Positions 38,090 through 49,898 of a DNA stretch of 64,000 bases are shown here, in pieces. This stretch comes from Polynucleobacter sp. 31A-FELB (lineage in GTDB: Bacteria; Pseudomonadota; Gammaproteobacteria; Burkholderiales; Burkholderiaceae). The first letter of the stretch is position 1. Every line of letters begins with the position of its first letter. The notes under the pieces are model-generated. The model was not told the origin of the DNA. It did not search any database and was given only the letters and a program-made list of their open reading frames with translations. A program made the translations under genes and the position numbers. The stretch covers positions 1-64,000 of the forward strand of contig NZ_JACVOO010000009.1 of NCBI RefSeq assembly GCF_018882405.1, written 5' to 3'.

Positions 38090-38123
38090 AAAAAGAGACT
38101 AATTTATTTAGTCTCTTTTTTTT
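38090..38123. terminator. Bidirectional terminator between aroG and the adenosyltransferase gene
   Basis: AAAAAGAGACTAA pairs with TTAGTCTCTTTTT around a short loop, followed by more T. It overlaps the stop codon of the converging gene at 38104. Confidence 0.88.
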
Positions 38124-38673
38124 CGTGCTTCCAGAGAACGTCTTGACCACCCGCCGCACGATTAAGCACACGCGCTAATACAAACAAGAGATCAGATAAG
38201 CGATTGACGTATTGACGTGGGGCATCGTAAAGAGGCTCTTCCCAACCTAAACGCACAATCGAACGTTCGGCGCGCCTACAAACCGTTCTGCACACGTGGG
38301 CCTGAGCAGCAGCACGCGTTCCACCCGGGAGAATAAATTCAGTTAAAGGGGGCAAAGTGGCATTGTATTTTTCAAGCCAAATATCTAACTGAGCAACATG
38401 CTCTGGTTTGAGCAGGGTGTAATTGGGGATGCAAAGCTCGCCACCCAAATCAAATAAATCATGCTGCACTTGCAAAAATAAAGTTTTTAGCTCTTCAGCA
38501 AGACTCTCGGGGATCGATTCAGTCATCAAAACACCGATTTCAGAGTTCAATTCATCCACATCACCCATAGCGCAGATGCGCAGATGATCCTTTTCCACCC
38601 GGCTACCATCACCAAGCCCAGTCATGCCTGCATCACCAGTTCTGGTGGCTATTTTTGAAAGTCGATTTCCCAT
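38104..38673 (-). CDS. Cob(I)alamin adenosyltransferase, PduO type
   Basis: The enzyme makes adenosylcobalamin from ATP and reduced B12. The 189 residues start MGNRLSKIATRTGDAGMTGLGDGSR, the PduO-type ATP-binding region, and contain GDVDELNSEIG, and RTVCRRAERSIVRL plus YVNRLSDLLFVLAR at the active site. The upstream open frame overlaps glcD and is a shadow. No B12-dependent enzyme or cobalamin riboswitch is visible nearby. It is divergent from glcD with only 18 bases between the start codons. Confidence 0.93.
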   Translation of the reverse strand: MGNRLSKIATRTGDAGMTGLGDGSRVEKDHLRICAMGDVDELNSEIGVLMTESIPESLAEELKTLFLQVQHDLFDLGGELCIPNYTLLKPEHVAQLDIWLEKYNATLPPLTEFILPGGTRAAAQAHVCRTVCRRAERSIVRLGWEEPLYDAPRQYVNRLSDLLFVLARVLNRAAGGQDVLWKHEKKETK

Positions 38674-38691
38674 AAAACTAATTATAGGTAA

Positions 38692-40206
38692 ATGGCTAAA
38701 ATGATTCCTATGAATATGGTGACCCCGCCCCCCGAGCTCGCGGCTATTACAGCCCTTCAATCTAAATTGGTATCGGCCCTGCGCCCCATCCTCCCGGAGC
38801 ATGCATTGCTGTGGGAGCCTGAGGACACGATTCCCTACGAATGTGACGGCTTAGCAGCCTATCGGCGTATGCCACTGGCTGTTGCCCTTCCAGAGACTGA
38901 GGAACAGGTTGCCCAGATTCTGAGGATTTGCTTTGAGATGCAAGTGCCTATCGTCCCACGCGGATCTGGCACAGGCCTATCTGGTGGTGCCATGCCTATT
39001 TCTCAGGGTTTAGTGCTCTCACTAGCTAAGCTCAAAAAGATCGTCAGTATTGATCCCTTCACCAGAACTGCGGTGGTGCAACCAGGCGTACGGAATTTGG
39101 CCATCTCCGAAGCAGTTGCCCATCTTGGGCTCTATTACGCTCCAGATCCATCGTCGCAGATTGCCTGCTCAATTGGCGGCAATGTGAACGAAAACTCTGG
39201 TGGTGTGCACTGCCTTAAATATGGACTCACGCTTCACAACGTATTAAAAGTCCGCGGCATTTTGATGAACGGCGAGATTGTGGAATTTGGCAGTCTTGCT
39301 CCAGACTCCCCAGGACTTGATTTATTAGCCATCGTGATGGGTAGCGAAGGCATGCTTGCGGTTGTCACTGAAGTTACGGTGAAGTTAATTGCTAAGCCAA
39401 AATTGGCACGCGTCATCATGGCGAGCTTTGACGATATTGAAAAAGGTGCAGATGCAGTTGCTGCCATCATTGCTGCTGGCATTATTCCAGCCGGCTTAGA
39501 GATGATGGATAAAGCCACCACTCGTGCCGTAGAAGAATTTGTTCATGCAGGGTATGACCTTGAAGCCGAGACTATTCTCTTATGTGAGTCAGATGGCACG
39601 CCCGAAGAGGTTGCAGAAGAAATTGAGCGCATGACGAAAGTGCTAGAACAAGCTGGCGCTAGTGGTATTCAGATTTCTCAGAATGAAGCCGAGCGCCTGA
39701 AGTTTTGGAGCGGTCGTAAGAATGCATTCCCTGCGGCTGGGCGCTTAGCGCCCGACTACTACTGCATGGACGGTACGATCCCACGCAGAAATATTGGCAC
39801 CCTACTAAGACGCATTCAAGGAATGGAAAAGAAATATGGTCTTGCTTGTCTGAACGTATTTCATGCGGGCGATGGCAATATGCATCCCCTCATTTTATTT
39901 AACGGCGCCGACCAAGAAGAGTGGCACCGTGCGGAAGAGTTTGGTACTGAAATTTTAGAAGCCTGTGTTGAGCTTGATGGCACGATTACTGGTGAACATG
40001 GTGTTGGCATTGAGAAGATCAATTCCATGTGCGTTCAATTCGGCGAAGGTGAACGTGAATCATTCTGGGGTGTTAAGGCAGCATTTGATCCGGAGCGCCT
40101 ATTGAATCCAGACAAGGCTATCCCAACCTTGAATCGCTGCGCTGAATATGGTCGTATGCGCATTAGTGGTGGCAACTTGCCGCATCCCGAGTTGGAGCGC
40201 TTCTAA
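38692..40206 (+). CDS. glcD: Glycolate oxidase FAD-binding subunit GlcD
   Basis: GlcD is the flavin subunit of the membrane-associated glycolate oxidase GlcDEF, which turns glycolate (a common algal exudate) into glyoxylate. The 504-residue protein has the PCMH-type FAD domain (PRGSGTGLSGGAMPISQG; SIGGNVNENSGGVHCLKYG) and the C-terminal FAD-oxidase domain (VFHAGDGNMHPLILF; GEHGVGIEKI). Several ATG codons cluster at the start (38692, 38701, 38710, 38716), so the exact start is uncertain. The stop overlaps the glcE start (TAATG). Confidence 0.95.
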   Translation: MAKMIPMNMVTPPPELAAITALQSKLVSALRPILPEHALLWEPEDTIPYECDGLAAYRRMPLAVALPETEEQVAQILRICFEMQVPIVPRGSGTGLSGGAMPISQGLVLSLAKLKKIVSIDPFTRTAVVQPGVRNLAISEAVAHLGLYYAPDPSSQIACSIGGNVNENSGGVHCLKYGLTLHNVLKVRGILMNGEIVEFGSLAPDSPGLDLLAIVMGSEGMLAVVTEVTVKLIAKPKLARVIMASFDDIEKGADAVAAIIAAGIIPAGLEMMDKATTRAVEEFVHAGYDLEAETILLCESDGTPEEVAEEIERMTKVLEQAGASGIQISQNEAERLKFWSGRKNAFPAAGRLAPDYYCMDGTIPRRNIGTLLRRIQGMEKKYGLACLNVFHAGDGNMHPLILFNGADQEEWHRAEEFGTEILEACVELDGTITGEHGVGIEKINSMCVQFGEGERESFWGVKAAFDPERLLNPDKAIPTLNRCAEYGRMRISGGNLPHPELERF

Positions 40207-41354
40207 TGTCTCAATCCAATAATATGAATATTGATTTATTTCGTGAGCAAATTTTGGCGGCAGCCAAAAACAAAACGCCTTTATCAATTGAAGGTGGCGG
40301 CACAAAGTCTTGGTATGGCAATGCTAATTCCTATGCCAAGTTAGATACCCGTCCTTACTCTGGCATCTTGGAATACCAGCCTGAAGAGCTGGTAATTACC
40401 GCTTGTGCCGGTACGCCATTAAAGGAAATTGAAGCAGCTCTAGCTGAGAAGAATCAAGTGCTCGCATTTGAGCCACCCCATTTTGGTGATACCGCAACCT
40501 TTGGCGGCGCTATAGCAGCAGGCTTAGCAGGGCCTGGACGAATTAGCGTTGGTAACTTGCGTGACTTTGTTCTTGGCGCGCGCATTCTGGATGGCAAAGG
40601 TCAAGATTTATCTTTTGGCGGCAAGGTGATGAAGAACGTAGCCGGATATGACGTTTCACGCTTGCTACCTGGATCCATGGGCACATTGTCACTATTGCTC
40701 GAGGCCTCTGTAAAGGTTCTGCCACGACCAGCAGCCACAACATCTCTTCGCTGCAATATTACTCAAGCACGTGCACTGCAACTCTTAAATGAATGGGCAG
40801 GACAACCACTGCCGCTATCAGCTAGTTGCTGGATTGGAAGTTCCAAGGGTGGCGATGGTGAGCTCACCATTCGTTTGGCTGGCGCAGCTGCCGCAGTTAA
40901 GGCAGCGATACCTTTGATGGGCGCAGCAGTCAATGCAACGGAATTGGAACCTAAGGTTGCTACAGAATTTTGGTCTGCTTTGCGCGAACAGCAACTCCCC
41001 GTTTTCTCAAAACTCAGTAGTGATGAAACTTTGTATCGCCTGGCACTTCCTGCTGCCTGTGGACCACTTGCTCTTCAAAATACGAGTGGCGACATCGCTT
41101 TGGAATGGCATGGACAGCAACGTTGGTTTACAGCGCCTGGTGATGATGCTACTTTTGCATCCATTAAAGCTTTAGCTAATGCTAACGGTGGACATGCAAC
41201 ACGCTTTAAGCAAGGAAGCAGTGTTGACCCAAGCAAGCAACGCTTTACCCTCCTGAGTGAGCAAGCGCACTCAACTGCTTTAGAGGCAGTGCAAGCACGC
41301 CTAAGAGCCGCCTTTGATCCAGCAGGCGTATTTGCTACTTCACGCCTTCCTTAA
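40206..41354 (+). CDS. glcE: Glycolate oxidase FAD-binding subunit GlcE
   Basis: GlcE is the second, shorter flavoprotein of glycolate oxidase. The 382 residues show an FAD_binding_4 domain: LSIEGGGTKSWYG, ACAGTPLKEIEAALAEKNQ, FGGAIAAGLAGPGRI and GKVMKNVAGYDVSRLLPGSMGTLSLLLE. It is translationally coupled to glcD (one-base overlap) and followed after 8 bases by glcF. Confidence 0.95.
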   Translation: MSQSNNMNIDLFREQILAAAKNKTPLSIEGGGTKSWYGNANSYAKLDTRPYSGILEYQPEELVITACAGTPLKEIEAALAEKNQVLAFEPPHFGDTATFGGAIAAGLAGPGRISVGNLRDFVLGARILDGKGQDLSFGGKVMKNVAGYDVSRLLPGSMGTLSLLLEASVKVLPRPAATTSLRCNITQARALQLLNEWAGQPLPLSASCWIGSSKGGDGELTIRLAGAAAAVKAAIPLMGAAVNATELEPKVATEFWSALREQQLPVFSKLSSDETLYRLALPAACGPLALQNTSGDIALEWHGQQRWFTAPGDDATFASIKALANANGGHATRFKQGSSVDPSKQRFTLLSEQAHSTALEAVQARLRAAFDPAGVFATSRLP

Positions 41355-41362
41355 GTCTTTAT

Positions 41363-42640
41363 ATGCAAACTCAACTCGCCCCCCAATTCGCCAATACTCC
41401 TGAAGGTATAGAGGCCGCCAGAATTCTTGGAAAGTGCGTGCACTGTGGCTTCTGCACCGCCACTTGCCCTACCTATCAAATTCTGGGCGATGAACTCGAC
41501 GGACCACGTGGTCGCATCTACTTAATTAAGCAGATTGCAGAAGGCCAAGTCCCGACTGAAAAAACACGCATGCATTTAGATCGCTGCCTCACTTGTCGCA
41601 ATTGTGAAAGCACTTGCCCAAGCGGCGTGCAGTACGGCAACCTAGTGGATATCGGTCGCAAGTGGGCAGAAGAAAATACACCTGAACGCCCTATTGGTCA
41701 GCGACTCACCCGCTGGGCATTGAAAGAAGGATTAACGAGTCCTAAGTTATTTAATTCTGCAATGGCAATTGGTCGCTTAGTTCGCCCACTCATGCCCGCC
41801 GGTATCCAACGCAAAATTCCAGAAGCTAAAAATAAAGCGTTAGCTAGCAGCACCGATCCCTACGCCAGGCCACAAGCAAGTCACTCTCGCAAGATGCTAT
41901 TGCTCGAGGGATGTGTCCAACCAGGCATGTTGCCAAACATTAACTCTGCGACAGCTCGTGTTTTAGATGCACTCAAGATTGAATTGATTAGTGCACCCAA
42001 TGCCACTTGCTGTGGCGCATTACGTTATCACCTAAACGATCAAGCTGGCGGCCTAGATAACGCTAAACAGAATATCGATGCTTGGTGGCCGCAAGTCGAG
42101 CAAGGTGTAGAAGCCATCGTCATGACTGCATCTGGTTGCGGCGTGATGGTCAAAGACTATGGGCATCTATTTGCAAATGACCCGCAATATGCAAGCAAGG
42201 CAAAACAGATCTCTGATCTCACTAAAGATATTTCAGAAATCTTGCCAGCACTTGAAGGTGAGTTGATATCTCTTGTAGGGGCGGATCCTAAGCCTGGCGT
42301 GGTGTACCACCCGCCCTGCACATTGCAACATGGCCAACAAATTCGAGGCAAGGTTGAAGGTCTTCTATCCAGCATTGGTATTGGCGTTCGCCTCTGTGCT
42401 GATAGTCATCTGTGCTGTGGTTCAGCGGGAACCTATTCAGTTACCCAGCCAGAACTATCAGAGCAATTACGCAAGAACAAACTTGCACACCTCAATGCCG
42501 CTTGTGAAGAATCGGGGGCTGAGGTGATTGTTTCTGGAAACATTGGTTGCATTACCCATCTCCAACAGAAAGATACTCCGGTCTTACATTGGATCGAGAT
42601 CGTTGATCAACTCATTAGCCAAGCAGGCCGAACTAAATAA
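41363..42640 (+). CDS. glcF: Glycolate oxidase iron-sulfur subunit GlcF
   Basis: GlcF carries electrons from the GlcDE flavins to the quinone pool. The 425 residues have two 4Fe-4S ferredoxin motifs, with cysteines at 25, 28, 31, 35 and at 75, 78, 81, 85, then two CCG-type domains (NATCCGAL; LCCGSAG). The stop overlaps the start of yggS (TAATG), so glcDEF-yggS-proC form one tightly packed run. Confidence 0.96.
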   Translation: MQTQLAPQFANTPEGIEAARILGKCVHCGFCTATCPTYQILGDELDGPRGRIYLIKQIAEGQVPTEKTRMHLDRCLTCRNCESTCPSGVQYGNLVDIGRKWAEENTPERPIGQRLTRWALKEGLTSPKLFNSAMAIGRLVRPLMPAGIQRKIPEAKNKALASSTDPYARPQASHSRKMLLLEGCVQPGMLPNINSATARVLDALKIELISAPNATCCGALRYHLNDQAGGLDNAKQNIDAWWPQVEQGVEAIVMTASGCGVMVKDYGHLFANDPQYASKAKQISDLTKDISEILPALEGELISLVGADPKPGVVYHPPCTLQHGQQIRGKVEGLLSSIGIGVRLCADSHLCCGSAGTYSVTQPELSEQLRKNKLAHLNAACEESGAEVIVSGNIGCITHLQQKDTPVLHWIEIVDQLISQAGRTK

Positions 42641-43365
42641 TGAGTCAAGTTACCGCCAACCTGATGTTGGTAAAACAGCGCCTTGAATTAGCGGCACTGG
42701 CAGCCAAGCGCGAACCCGAAGATATTCAGCTGCTTGCGGTAAGTAAAACCTTTCCCGCTCTGGCGGTTGAAGAGGCGATGCATGCAGGGCAAACCGCTTT
42801 TGGTGAGAACTACGTACAGGAAGGTGTTGAGAAAATTCAGCAACTCGCTAAATTGCGTCCTTGGCTTGAGTGGCACTTCATTGGTCCACTACAAAGTAAT
42901 AAGACGCGCGATGTCGCAGAACACTTTGATTGGGTTCACAGTATCGATAGACTCAAAATTGCTGAACGACTATCTAGCCAGCGCGGAGAGTTTCCAGATT
43001 TGGGCGACTTGCAAGTGTGCGTTCAAATCAATGTGAGCGAAGAAGAATCCAAAAGCGGTATAGCTCTTGAGGAAGTAGAGGCGCTTTGCAATGCAGTCGC
43101 CAAACTCCCCAATCTCGTTCTTCGCGGACTCATGGCTATCCCTGCGCCCAGCGAAGACGTAGGACAACAACGCCAAGCCTTTGCGGCAGTCAGGGAGTGT
43201 TTTACTGGTATTAAAGTAAAGCATAGCCATGATCTTGGTTATGATTTCTTTGACACCCTTTCGATGGGGATGTCGGATGATATGGAGGCTGCAATTGCTG
43301 AAGGCAGCACCATGGTACGTATAGGAAGCGCCATTTTTGGGAAGCGCGATAAGATAAAAGCATGA
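42640..43365 (+). CDS. Pyridoxal phosphate homeostasis protein (YggS family)
   Basis: A 241-residue single-domain PLP-binding TIM-barrel protein. The PLP lysine is K36 in LLAVSKTFPA; GENYVQEG and WHFIGPLQSNK are family motifs, and LSMGMSDDMEAAIAEGSTMVRIGSAIFG closes the barrel. YggS/YBL036C proteins buffer PLP and affect amino-acid pools; no enzymatic activity is established. Adjacency to proC, overlapping it by 4 bases, is a very common arrangement. Confidence 0.95.
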   Translation: MSQVTANLMLVKQRLELAALAAKREPEDIQLLAVSKTFPALAVEEAMHAGQTAFGENYVQEGVEKIQQLAKLRPWLEWHFIGPLQSNKTRDVAEHFDWVHSIDRLKIAERLSSQRGEFPDLGDLQVCVQINVSEEESKSGIALEEVEALCNAVAKLPNLVLRGLMAIPAPSEDVGQQRQAFAAVRECFTGIKVKHSHDLGYDFFDTLSMGMSDDMEAAIAEGSTMVRIGSAIFGKRDKIKA

Positions 43366-44222
43366 GCACACAACAAACAAACCAGAATGCCCACATCACC
43401 TTTATTGGTGGTGGCAATATGGGTCGCGCATTAATTAGCGGATTACTCGCCAACGGTTTTGAAGCTAAGCAACTTTCTGTGGTTGAAGCCAATGCCAGCA
43501 CTGGCCTGCAATTACATCAAGATTTTGGCGTGCAGATCATTGGTGCACTAGATCAGATCGCTTTTGATTTCTCCAAAAACAATGTCGTAGTGATGGCTAT
43601 CAAGCCCCAAGATTTCAATGTAGTTGCCAAATCTTTGAGCGCAAAGCTCAAGCATGCAACTTCGCCAGGTCCGCTGATCCTTAGTATTGCCGCAGGTATC
43701 CGCCTCAAAGACATGAGTCGTTGGCTTGACCACGAGCGCTGCGTTCGCGCTATGCCAAATACCCCCGCCCTCATTGGTAAAGGTATTACCGGTCTATTTG
43801 CCGATGCTGCAGTCAATGCTTTAGATCGCGCCTTAGCGGAAACCATTTGCAATGCAGTTGGACAAGCAGTCTGGGTTAATGAAGAAAAACTGATGGATGC
43901 TGTTACCGCTGTATCTGGAAGTGGCCCAGCCTATGTTTTTGCTTTCTTAGAGGCAATGCAATCGAGCGGCGAGAAACTTGGGCTTGATGCGGCTACTGCT
44001 CGCAAACTTGCTTATGCAACTTTGGAAGGCGCTACACAACTCGCCCATAACTCCGATGAGCATGCAGGTGTATTGCGCGAGCGAGTCACTTCCAAGGGTG
44101 GCACTACAGCTGCCGCACTAGATATGCTTAAGCAACTCGATTGGCATGGCGCACTGGAAAAAGCGATTGATGCTGCCAGTCAACGTGGCAAAGCCATGGG
44201 CGATGAGCTAGGAAAGAACTAA
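43362..44222 (+). CDS. proC: Pyrroline-5-carboxylate reductase
   Basis: ProC makes proline from pyrroline-5-carboxylate using NAD(P)H. The 286 residues have the Rossmann motif [18 protein letters not shown] at the N-terminus and the signature [19 protein letters not shown], followed by [17 protein letters not shown]. It overlaps yggS by 4 bases (ATGA). Its stop codon interlocks with that of convergent ubiA (CTAA at 44219-44222). Confidence 0.97.
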   Translation: MSTQQTNQNAHITFIGGGNMGRALISGLLANGFEAKQLSVVEANASTGLQLHQDFGVQIIGALDQIAFDFSKNNVVVMAIKPQDFNVVAKSLSAKLKHATSPGPLILSIAAGIRLKDMSRWLDHERCVRAMPNTPALIGKGITGLFADAAVNALDRALAETICNAVGQAVWVNEEKLMDAVTAVSGSGPAYVFAFLEAMQSSGEKLGLDAATARKLAYATLEGATQLAHNSDEHAGVLRERVTSKGGTTAAALDMLKQLDWHGALEKAIDAASQRGKAMGDELGKN

Positions 44223-45076
44223 AAGCGAGCCAGACCCAATAGGATTCCTAGAAATAGGAATCCGCCAAGCCAGTTGTTGTGGCGAAATGCTTTAAAGCAT
44301 TCTTCGCGCTTGCGAGTAGAAACTAGTTTCAAATGGTAAATAGCGCAAGCAAGCGCCAAGGCCCAACCCACCCAAAAGTAATTACTGAGGTTTGCCAACT
44401 GCGCAACCCAAATCTGACTCAGAAATAGCACGCCGTAACTCAGGGCAATTGCGATCACATCAAAGCGGCCAAATGTAATGGCTGAGGTTCTCAAACCTAA
44501 GCGCAAATCATCATCACGATCAACCATGGCATAGGCGGTGTCATAGGCGATAGCCCAAAAGATATTGCCGACAAACAAAACCCATGCCTCCAGCGGAATA
44601 AAGTCCAATACCGCCGCATAGGCCATCGGAATCCCAAAGCCAAAGGCAATGCCCAGAACTGCCTGCGGAATAGCAAAAAAACGTTTGGTAAAGGGATAGA
44701 GAATCGCAACCGCCAAGGCAAAGAAAGAAAGTTCCTTGGTTAGCGCATTCAGAGGCTGAATCAGTAGAAAAGCTATCAGAGCAAGACTCCCAGCCACCAT
44801 CAACGCTTCTTTTCCGGAAATCTTGCCACTGGTAATGGGACGATCTTTAGTTCTCAAGACATGGCGATCAAAGTCTTGATCCGCATAATCATTGATAGCG
44901 CAGCCCGCACTACGCATTAAGAAAGTTCCCAAGATAAAAATAATTAGGAGATGCCATTGGGGGAAGCCGCCGCTCGCTAGCCAAAGCGCCCACAAGGTTG
45001 GCCACAATAGAAGCAAGGTTCCGATCGGCTTATCCAAACGGATCAAATAGGCGTAAGCAACAATACGATCACGCAT
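44219..45076 (-). CDS. ubiA: 4-hydroxybenzoate polyprenyltransferase UbiA
   Basis: UbiA attaches the polyprenyl tail to 4-hydroxybenzoate in ubiquinone synthesis, within the inner membrane. The 285 residues form about 8-9 membrane helices. The two aspartate-rich motifs are [20 protein letters not shown], which binds prenyl diphosphate, and [35 protein letters not shown] starts the first helix. Only 36 bases separate it from the recG stop, so it may be co-transcribed with recG. Confidence 0.96.
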   Translation of the reverse strand: MRDRIVAYAYLIRLDKPIGTLLLLWPTLWALWLASGGFPQWHLLIIFILGTFLMRSAGCAINDYADQDFDRHVLRTKDRPITSGKISGKEALMVAGSLALIAFLLIQPLNALTKELSFFALAVAILYPFTKRFFAIPQAVLGIAFGFGIPMAYAAVLDFIPLEAWVLFVGNIFWAIAYDTAYAMVDRDDDLRLGLRTSAITFGRFDVIAIALSYGVLFLSQIWVAQLANLSNYFWVGWALALACAIYHLKLVSTRKREECFKAFRHNNWLGGFLFLGILLGLARF

Positions 45077-45112
45077 CAGAGAAAATCTCTTTTCATATTC
45101 ATAGCTAAATTA

Positions 45113-47203
45113 TCAAGCCTTTAAGAATTCTGTGCGGGAGCCTAACCAGCGCTCAAGATGTCGCTCCACTAAATCACCATGCTCTGCCAGCAAGCGCTCT
45201 GCTGCAGTCTGGGCCAGTTCGATCAACCAGGCGTCGCGTTGAAGATCCACAAACCGGAGCATCGCATCGCCTGACTGCTTTGCCCCCAATAACTCACCAG
45301 GACCACGCAACGATAAGTCGCGCTCTGCAATCACAAATCCGTCTGAAGTTTCTCGTAAAGTTTGTAGGCGCTCTTTAGCCGCTAAAGATAAGGGTTCTGC
45401 ATACATCAAAATACAAACTGAATCCGCCGAACCGCGCCCTACGCGCCCACGCAACTGATGAATCTGCGCATAGCCGAAACGTTCGGCATGCTCGATCACC
45501 ATCAGCGCCGCATTGGGCACATCAACCCCGACCTCAATCACTGTAGTAGCAACTAAGAGCTGGATTTCATTGGCTTTGAATGCCGCCATCACCGCAGCCT
45601 TCTCTTTGCTCTTCAAGCGGCCATGCACTAATCCCACTTTGAAATTTGGCAGCGCTTGTGTGAGCTGCTCAAAACTTTCAACGGCTGTTTGTAATTGCAA
45701 TACTTCAGACTCTTCAATTAAAGGACAAACCCAATAGGCTTGTAGTCCCTTGGACAGCCAATCATATAGGCCGCTAATCACTTCATCCCTGCGCGCCGCC
45801 TTTACTACTTTGGTGGCAATTGGTTTACGACCCGGGGGCAATTCATCAATGACCGAAACATCTAGGTCGGCGTAGTAGGTCATCGCCAAGGTTCGTGGAA
45901 TTGGAGTGGCCGACATCATCAATTGGTGGCAATAAAATAATTCAGAACCAACCCGTTGCTGAATTTCTAAACGTTGCCTTACGCCAAAACGATGTTGCTC
46001 ATCAATTACAGCCAAACCCAACTTAGCAAAACTCACCTTATCCTGAATAAGGGCATGAGTACCAATAATCAGTTGAGCTTCACCACTCTCAATCATTTCT
46101 TGTGCAAGTTTTTTTTCTTTTGCCTTCAAGCTACCCGAGAGCCATGCAATCTTGACTCCTAAAGGCTCAAACCACTCTTGCATTTTGAGGTAGTGTTGCT
46201 CAGCCAGAATTTCTGTGGGCGCCATGATGGCAGCTTGATATCCGTGATCCATCGCACGCGCAGCAGCCAATGCTGCAATCACTGTTTTTCCGCTACCCAC
46301 ATCGCCTTGTAATAAACGGTTCATTGGAAAGGTATTGGATAGATCAAGCCCAATCTCAGACCAAACACGAGTTTGAGCGCCAGTTAGCTCGAATGGTAGG
46401 ACTTTGAGTAAACCCTCTTCAATGCCAAGATTTACTTTGTTTGATGATTTTGTTTTTTCCTGACCCTTCGCAAAACTAGGAGCACGTCTCTCTCTCCGAA
46501 TAGCATGGGCTCGCTTCAAAGAAATCTGCTGCGCGAGCAATTCTTCAAACTGCACTCGGCGCCACGCAGGATGGGTCCGCTCCAGAAGTGATTGGGTATT
46601 GGCATCAGCAGGTGGTTGATGCAAGTAGGTGATTGCATCTTGGAGTGGTGGCCAATCATTAGTTGGCAAAATTTCTGCCATGAGTTTGGGTGGTAAAAAT
46701 TCCGCCAAACTTTCTTTGAGACTGGCATCCTGAAGAGCCTTTAACACTGCCTTACGAATAATGGTTTGTGAAAGACCAGCGCTAGCTGGGTATACCGGCG
46801 TTAAGCTAGCCGACAAGGGCGCCTCTGGTACAACAGCGCGGACAGTAGGATGCACCATCTCAGGACCTTGATAACCCTCGCGAATCTCGCCTCGTACCCG
46901 CACATGCGCGCCCACCGCCATCTGCTTTTGCTGGCTCGGGTAGAAATTGAGGAATCGGAGTTGAAGCGAAGCAGTGTCATCCTCAATAGTGACTAAGAGC
47001 TGCCTTCTAGGGCGGAACGTGACCTGATTGCGAATCACAACACCCTGGGTCTGAATCGAATGAAACCTTCCAAGCCCCAAAGCTTCCTCGATAGTGAAAA
47101 GCTCAGTCTCGTCCTCGTAACGGGATGGCAGGTGCAAAGCAAGCGCCATAGGGGTGTTTAAACCCATCTTTTCGAGTGCAGTTGGCGGTGGCTTAGTCGT
47201 CAT
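45113..47203 (-). CDS. recG: ATP-dependent DNA helicase RecG
   Basis: RecG remodels stalled replication forks and branched DNA. The 696 residues have an N-terminal wedge/OB domain (about 40-160) and two helicase domains: Walker A LLQGDVGSGKTVIAA near 300, the DEQH box VIDEQHRFGVRQR, and LVATTVIEVGVDVPNA with QLRGRVGRG near the C-terminus. The ATG at 47203 (MTTKPPPTALEKMG) is chosen over an upstream ATG at 47239, which overlaps queA. It is divergent from queA with 30 bases between starts. Confidence 0.96.
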   Translation of the reverse strand: MTTKPPPTALEKMGLNTPMALALHLPSRYEDETELFTIEEALGLGRFHSIQTQGVVIRNQVTFRPRRQLLVTIEDDTASLQLRFLNFYPSQQKQMAVGAHVRVRGEIREGYQGPEMVHPTVRAVVPEAPLSASLTPVYPASAGLSQTIIRKAVLKALQDASLKESLAEFLPPKLMAEILPTNDWPPLQDAITYLHQPPADANTQSLLERTHPAWRRVQFEELLAQQISLKRAHAIRRERRAPSFAKGQEKTKSSNKVNLGIEEGLLKVLPFELTGAQTRVWSEIGLDLSNTFPMNRLLQGDVGSGKTVIAALAAARAMDHGYQAAIMAPTEILAEQHYLKMQEWFEPLGVKIAWLSGSLKAKEKKLAQEMIESGEAQLIIGTHALIQDKVSFAKLGLAVIDEQHRFGVRQRLEIQQRVGSELFYCHQLMMSATPIPRTLAMTYYADLDVSVIDELPPGRKPIATKVVKAARRDEVISGLYDWLSKGLQAYWVCPLIEESEVLQLQTAVESFEQLTQALPNFKVGLVHGRLKSKEKAAVMAAFKANEIQLLVATTVIEVGVDVPNAALMVIEHAERFGYAQIHQLRGRVGRGSADSVCILMYAEPLSLAAKERLQTLRETSDGFVIAERDLSLRGPGELLGAKQSGDAMLRFVDLQRDAWLIELAQTAAERLLAEHGDLVERHLERWLGSRTEFLKA

Positions 47204-47233
47204 CGTTAAAATCCAATACCTGATGGTAATGCT

Positions 47234-49424
<2,191 letters not shown>

Positions 49425-49546
49425 TACCCCTAGGGCAGTAAATCAGCCCTCAAAGCCCCATACAGTTTAGAATTGCGGGTTTACGGCTTCGCTTTAAAAG
49501 CCTAAAACTGAAGCAGTTTCCAATTGGTAATTAATGGAGGTTTTGT

Positions 49547-49873
49547 ATGTGGATTAGTAACGCTTTTGCCCAGGCTCCAGCCGCGGGTGCAGATTCTGGT
49601 GGCTTAATGAGCTTCCTTCCCCTTATTTTGATGTTTGCAGTTCTGTACTTCATCATGATTCGCCCACAAATGAAGCGTCAAAAAGAAACTAAAGCAATGC
49701 TTGAGTCTTTATCTGTTGGCGACGAAGTAGTGACTGTTGGCGGCATCATCGGCAAAGTTACCGCATTGAAAGATCAAGTTGTTACTGTTGAAATTTCTGC
49801 TGGCACTGAAGTGCAGATGCAAAAAGGTGCCATCACAACAGTATTGCCAAAAGGCTCACTGAAGTCTGCTTAA
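49547..49873 (+). CDS. yajC: Preprotein translocase subunit YajC
   Basis: YajC is a small inner-membrane partner of SecDF. The 108 residues have a short N-terminal Ala-rich segment, one membrane helix (LMSFLPLILMFAVLYFIMIRP) and a cytoplasmic part with KAMLESLSVGDEVVTVGGIIGKV. TGGAGG precedes the ATG at proper spacing. It heads the yajC-secD-secF group. Confidence 0.97.
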   Translation: MWISNAFAQAPAAGADSGGLMSFLPLILMFAVLYFIMIRPQMKRQKETKAMLESLSVGDEVVTVGGIIGKVTALKDQVVTVEISAGTEVQMQKGAITTVLPKGSLKSA

Positions 49874-49898
49874 TACGTTTGTTTAAAAGTATCTTAAT

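Noticed and set aside
38674..38802. N-terminal extension of the cobalamin adenosyltransferase and a possible cobalamin riboswitch
   Set aside because: The extension overlaps the glcD start on the other strand and is not family-like; no B12-box-like sequence is visible in the short gap.
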